Position numbers and translations under genes: made by a program
Origin: Zoogloeaceae bacterium
GTDB taxonomy: Bacteria; Pseudomonadota; Gammaproteobacteria; Burkholderiales; Rhodocyclaceae
DNA: 7,148 bases
Direction: 5' to 3'
NCBI GenBank assembly: GCA_031281985.1
Contig: JAITEO010000243.1
Location: 1-7,148, forward strand
Shown here: positions 5,988-7,148 of the stretch, piece by piece
Layout: every line of letters starts with the position of its first letter
Numbering within the stretch: position 1 is the stretch's first letter
The notes under the pieces: generated by a model
Databases searched by the model: none
What the model saw: only the letters and a program-made list of their open reading frames with translations
What the model was told of the DNA's origin: nothing

Positions 5988-5996
5988 GCCTGGTAA
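5988..5996 (+). repeat. Right copy of 9-bp direct repeat GCCTGGTAA (putative target-site duplication)
   Basis: It is identical to 5544-5552 and directly follows the last base of the right terminal inverted repeat (5987). With the left copy it defines the insertion site of the MITE-like element, 8 bp before a possible -35 box at 6004. Confidence 0.75.
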
Positions 5997-6003
5997 CGTT
6001 TCC

Positions 6004-6032
6004 TTGTCATCTCCCCTTTCCGGTAGTATTCT
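6004..6032 (+). promoter_or_regulatory. Possible promoter for the plus-strand unit
   Basis: TTGTCA (6004-6009, 5 of 6 to consensus) and TATTCT (6027-6032, 4 of 6) are spaced by 17 bp. Transcription would begin near 6039, about 30 nt before the GTG of the small ORF at 6071. Position and spacing are right, but the -10 is weak. Confidence 0.4.
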
Positions 6033-6070
6033 CCCGGAATTTCCTCTGATCCTCCAAAGGAGAAGAAAGC

Positions 6071-6211
6071 GTGTCTTCCTCCCTGCCCGAAGCATCCCGC
6101 GCGTTGTCGGTAACGCGTCCGGTGTTTCCGGAACCCGGCGCTTTGCCGGGTGGGCGGATTCCGTTGCCTCCATTTATCGTCACCGCCACGGAGATGAGCG
6201 AGCCAAAATGA
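6071..6211 (+). CDS. Small ORF, 46 residues, unknown function
   Basis: I do not recognise this product. It begins with GTG at 6071, and AAAGGAG (6056-6062) lies 8 nt upstream, the strongest ribosome site on this strand. It ends with TGA at 6209-6211, which overlaps the ATG of the next gene by four bases (ATGA), a typical sign of translational coupling. The predicted peptide (VSSSLPEASRALSVTRP..., ending VTATEMSEPK) is Pro/Ser-rich, with no membrane segment, signal peptide or known motif; its high GC matches the window average and differs from the AT-rich gene that follows. It may be a real small protein, a leader peptide that sets translation of the downstream gene, or a chance open frame. 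The ribosome site and the overlap are the evidence; the peptide itself gives none. Confidence 0.42.
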   Translation: MSSSLPEASRALSVTRPVFPEPGALPGGRIPLPPFIVTATEMSEPK

Positions 6212-7148
6212 AGAAACTGTCCTTCTGTCTGGCGTCCTGCGCCCTACTCGTCTGCCTTTTCTTTTTGACAGAAAGAGCGATGCGTACAGGCCAACCATCT
6301 TCGGAGAACAAAATGACAATTGAACAAGCTTGGGAGAAAATGATTGCGCGAGATCCTTTGAATGAGTTCAAGCAAAAGATCGGTTATGATGATCTTGTAC
6401 GAAAGGAAAAGAGGGATGGCCTCATTCTGATCGATTTCAGGAAAATCACCCCGCCTGATTTCGTGAAGGAATGGCCTGTCATGGATAATCCAGATAGCTG
6501 GAACTTTCGTGTGTATGAAGACGGGAGATACCGTTTTTCTTGGGATACCCGTGGAGATCAGGGTATTCTTGAAATTACGGCAGAGGTTTATCATGATTAC
6601 GAATCCGCGCGCAAAGCTTTTTTGCGGGTGGCGAAAGCCTCAAACATGTATCCACTTCCTTGGGACAAGTGTTCCAAGGATATTGGAACAGTATGCGCGA
6701 AAGGGGTGAGCAGGGTCTTTTTTGTTTACAAGAATGTATTCATCCACATCCTTCCTCCTAACTATAGCGATTCGAACTTTGCCGTAGTCATGGCCGAATG
6801 GCTATTCGAGGTATTGAAGAAGCATCCGCTCACGCCGATGCTGCCGCCTGGCCCGCTGGTGCGCTCCCCTGCCCTTCATCCGGCTCCGGAGGCCGGGCAT
6901 TGGAAACCCTGGCTTCTGCCTTCGGTTTCCCCCAAGGAAGCGCCCAGAATCAATAACCTTTTTCCGCTCCCCTACCGCAAGGGCGAAACCCTGCCGGACT
7001 TGGGCTACGCTTCCCCCGTGCGCGAACACCTGCTCTGGTTCTGGGTGGGCAATGACTACGTCAACAATGCGTACGCCAACATGGAATCCCTCGCCGAACT
7101 CGGAAGACAGGCTGTCCAGCGCTACATAAAAGAGCAAGAGGACTTGCG
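6208..7148 (+). CDS. Unknown, probably exported protein (3' end outside window)
   Basis: This frame is open for 313 codons and runs off the right edge. I do not recognise the family. The N-terminus (MKKLSFCLASCALLVCLFFL) is a positively charged start followed by a hydrophobic stretch, so the protein is likely a secreted or membrane-anchored periplasmic protein; LASC at 8-11 resembles a lipobox but lies too early for a normal lipoprotein signal. Residues 37-205 form a mixed alpha/beta region (GILEITAEVYHDYESARKAF; VSRVFFVYKNVFIHIL) with Cys155 and Cys163, which could form a disulfide. Residues 208-245 are a Pro-rich linker, and 246-313 a second region ending WFWVGNDYVNNAYANM. The ATG at 6208 is chosen for the signal sequence and the ATGA overlap with the small ORF; its own Shine-Dalgarno is weak. 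The first two thirds are AT-rich, the last third GC-rich. Confidence 0.75.
   Translation, partial: MKKLSFCLASCALLVCLFFLTERAMRTGQPSSENKMTIEQAWEKMIARDPLNEFKQKIGYDDLVRKEKRDGLILIDFRKITPPDFVKEWPVMDNPDSWNFRVYEDGRYRFSWDTRGDQGILEITAEVYHDYESARKAFLRVAKASNMYPLPWDKCSKDIGTVCAKGVSRVFFVYKNVFIHILPPNYSDSNFAVVMAEWLFEVLKKHPLTPMLPPGPLVRSPALHPAPEAGHWKPWLLPSVSPKEAPRINNLFPLPYRKGETLPDLGYASPVREHLLWFWVGNDYVNNAYANMESLAELGRQAVQRYIKEQEDL

Noticed and set aside
5834..6319. Minus-strand frame of 161 codons across the right end of the MITE-like element
   Set aside because: It crosses the element boundary and the start of the plus-strand gene, translates the tandem repeat (FAGCKPFAGCK) and has no family features; it is a shadow of repeats.
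6802..7137. Minus-strand frame of 111 codons near the right edge
   Set aside because: It is antisense to the open plus-strand gene, which has a continuous frame, an export signal and upstream coupling; the minus frame has no supporting start or motif.

Overview
The window looks like a chromosomal piece of a GC-rich Gram-negative bacterium, most likely a betaproteobacterium. The gene order DUF177-rpmF-plsX-fabH-fabD-fabG-acpP-fabF, read on the minus strand, is the classical proteobacterial fatty-acid synthesis cluster, and the protein sequences have a betaproteobacterial look. The lineage is inferred from synteny and residues only; no search was run.

Region 1 (1-5294, minus strand) is that cluster. 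A good sigma70-type promoter (5266-5294) lies just upstream of the DUF177/YceD gene. Transcription would then run through ribosomal protein L32 (rpmF), PlsX (acyl-phosphate synthesis for phospholipids), FabH (chain initiation), FabD (malonyl loading), FabG (ketoacyl reduction), acyl carrier protein and the start of FabF (elongation), which leaves the window at base 1. plsX-fabH-fabD-fabG are tightly packed. The fabG-acpP gap (123 bp) is larger and may hold an acpP promoter. The acpP-fabF gap holds a terminator-like hairpin that could let ACP be made in excess over FabF, which appears to start at TTG. Together these genes make, load and elongate acyl-ACP and pass it to phospholipid synthesis, coupled to ribosome-related genes.

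Region 2 (about 5295-6003) has no convincing gene but is dense in structured repeats. First comes a heptamer repeat and a roughly 224-nt imperfect foldback (5319-5542). Directly after it is a 435-bp element (5553-5987) with 21-bp terminal inverted repeats matching at 19 positions, bounded on both sides by the perfect 9-bp direct repeat GCCTGGTAA. This has the form of a non-autonomous transposable element (MITE-like). It carries nested palindromes, a bidirectional terminator and a short tandem repeat, and no recognisable transposase.

Region 3 (6004-7148, plus strand) is a divergent unit: a possible promoter, a 46-codon small ORF with a strong Shine-Dalgarno sequence, and an ATGA-overlapping larger gene that runs off the right edge. 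The larger gene encodes an unrecognised, probably exported protein of at least 313 residues. Its first two thirds are clearly AT-richer than the rest of the window and its last third is GC-rich.

No established defence system, CRISPR array, tRNA or rRNA was seen. The parts most worth a second look are the MITE-like element with its target-site duplication, the adjacent foldback, and the small ORF plus unknown exported protein beside them.
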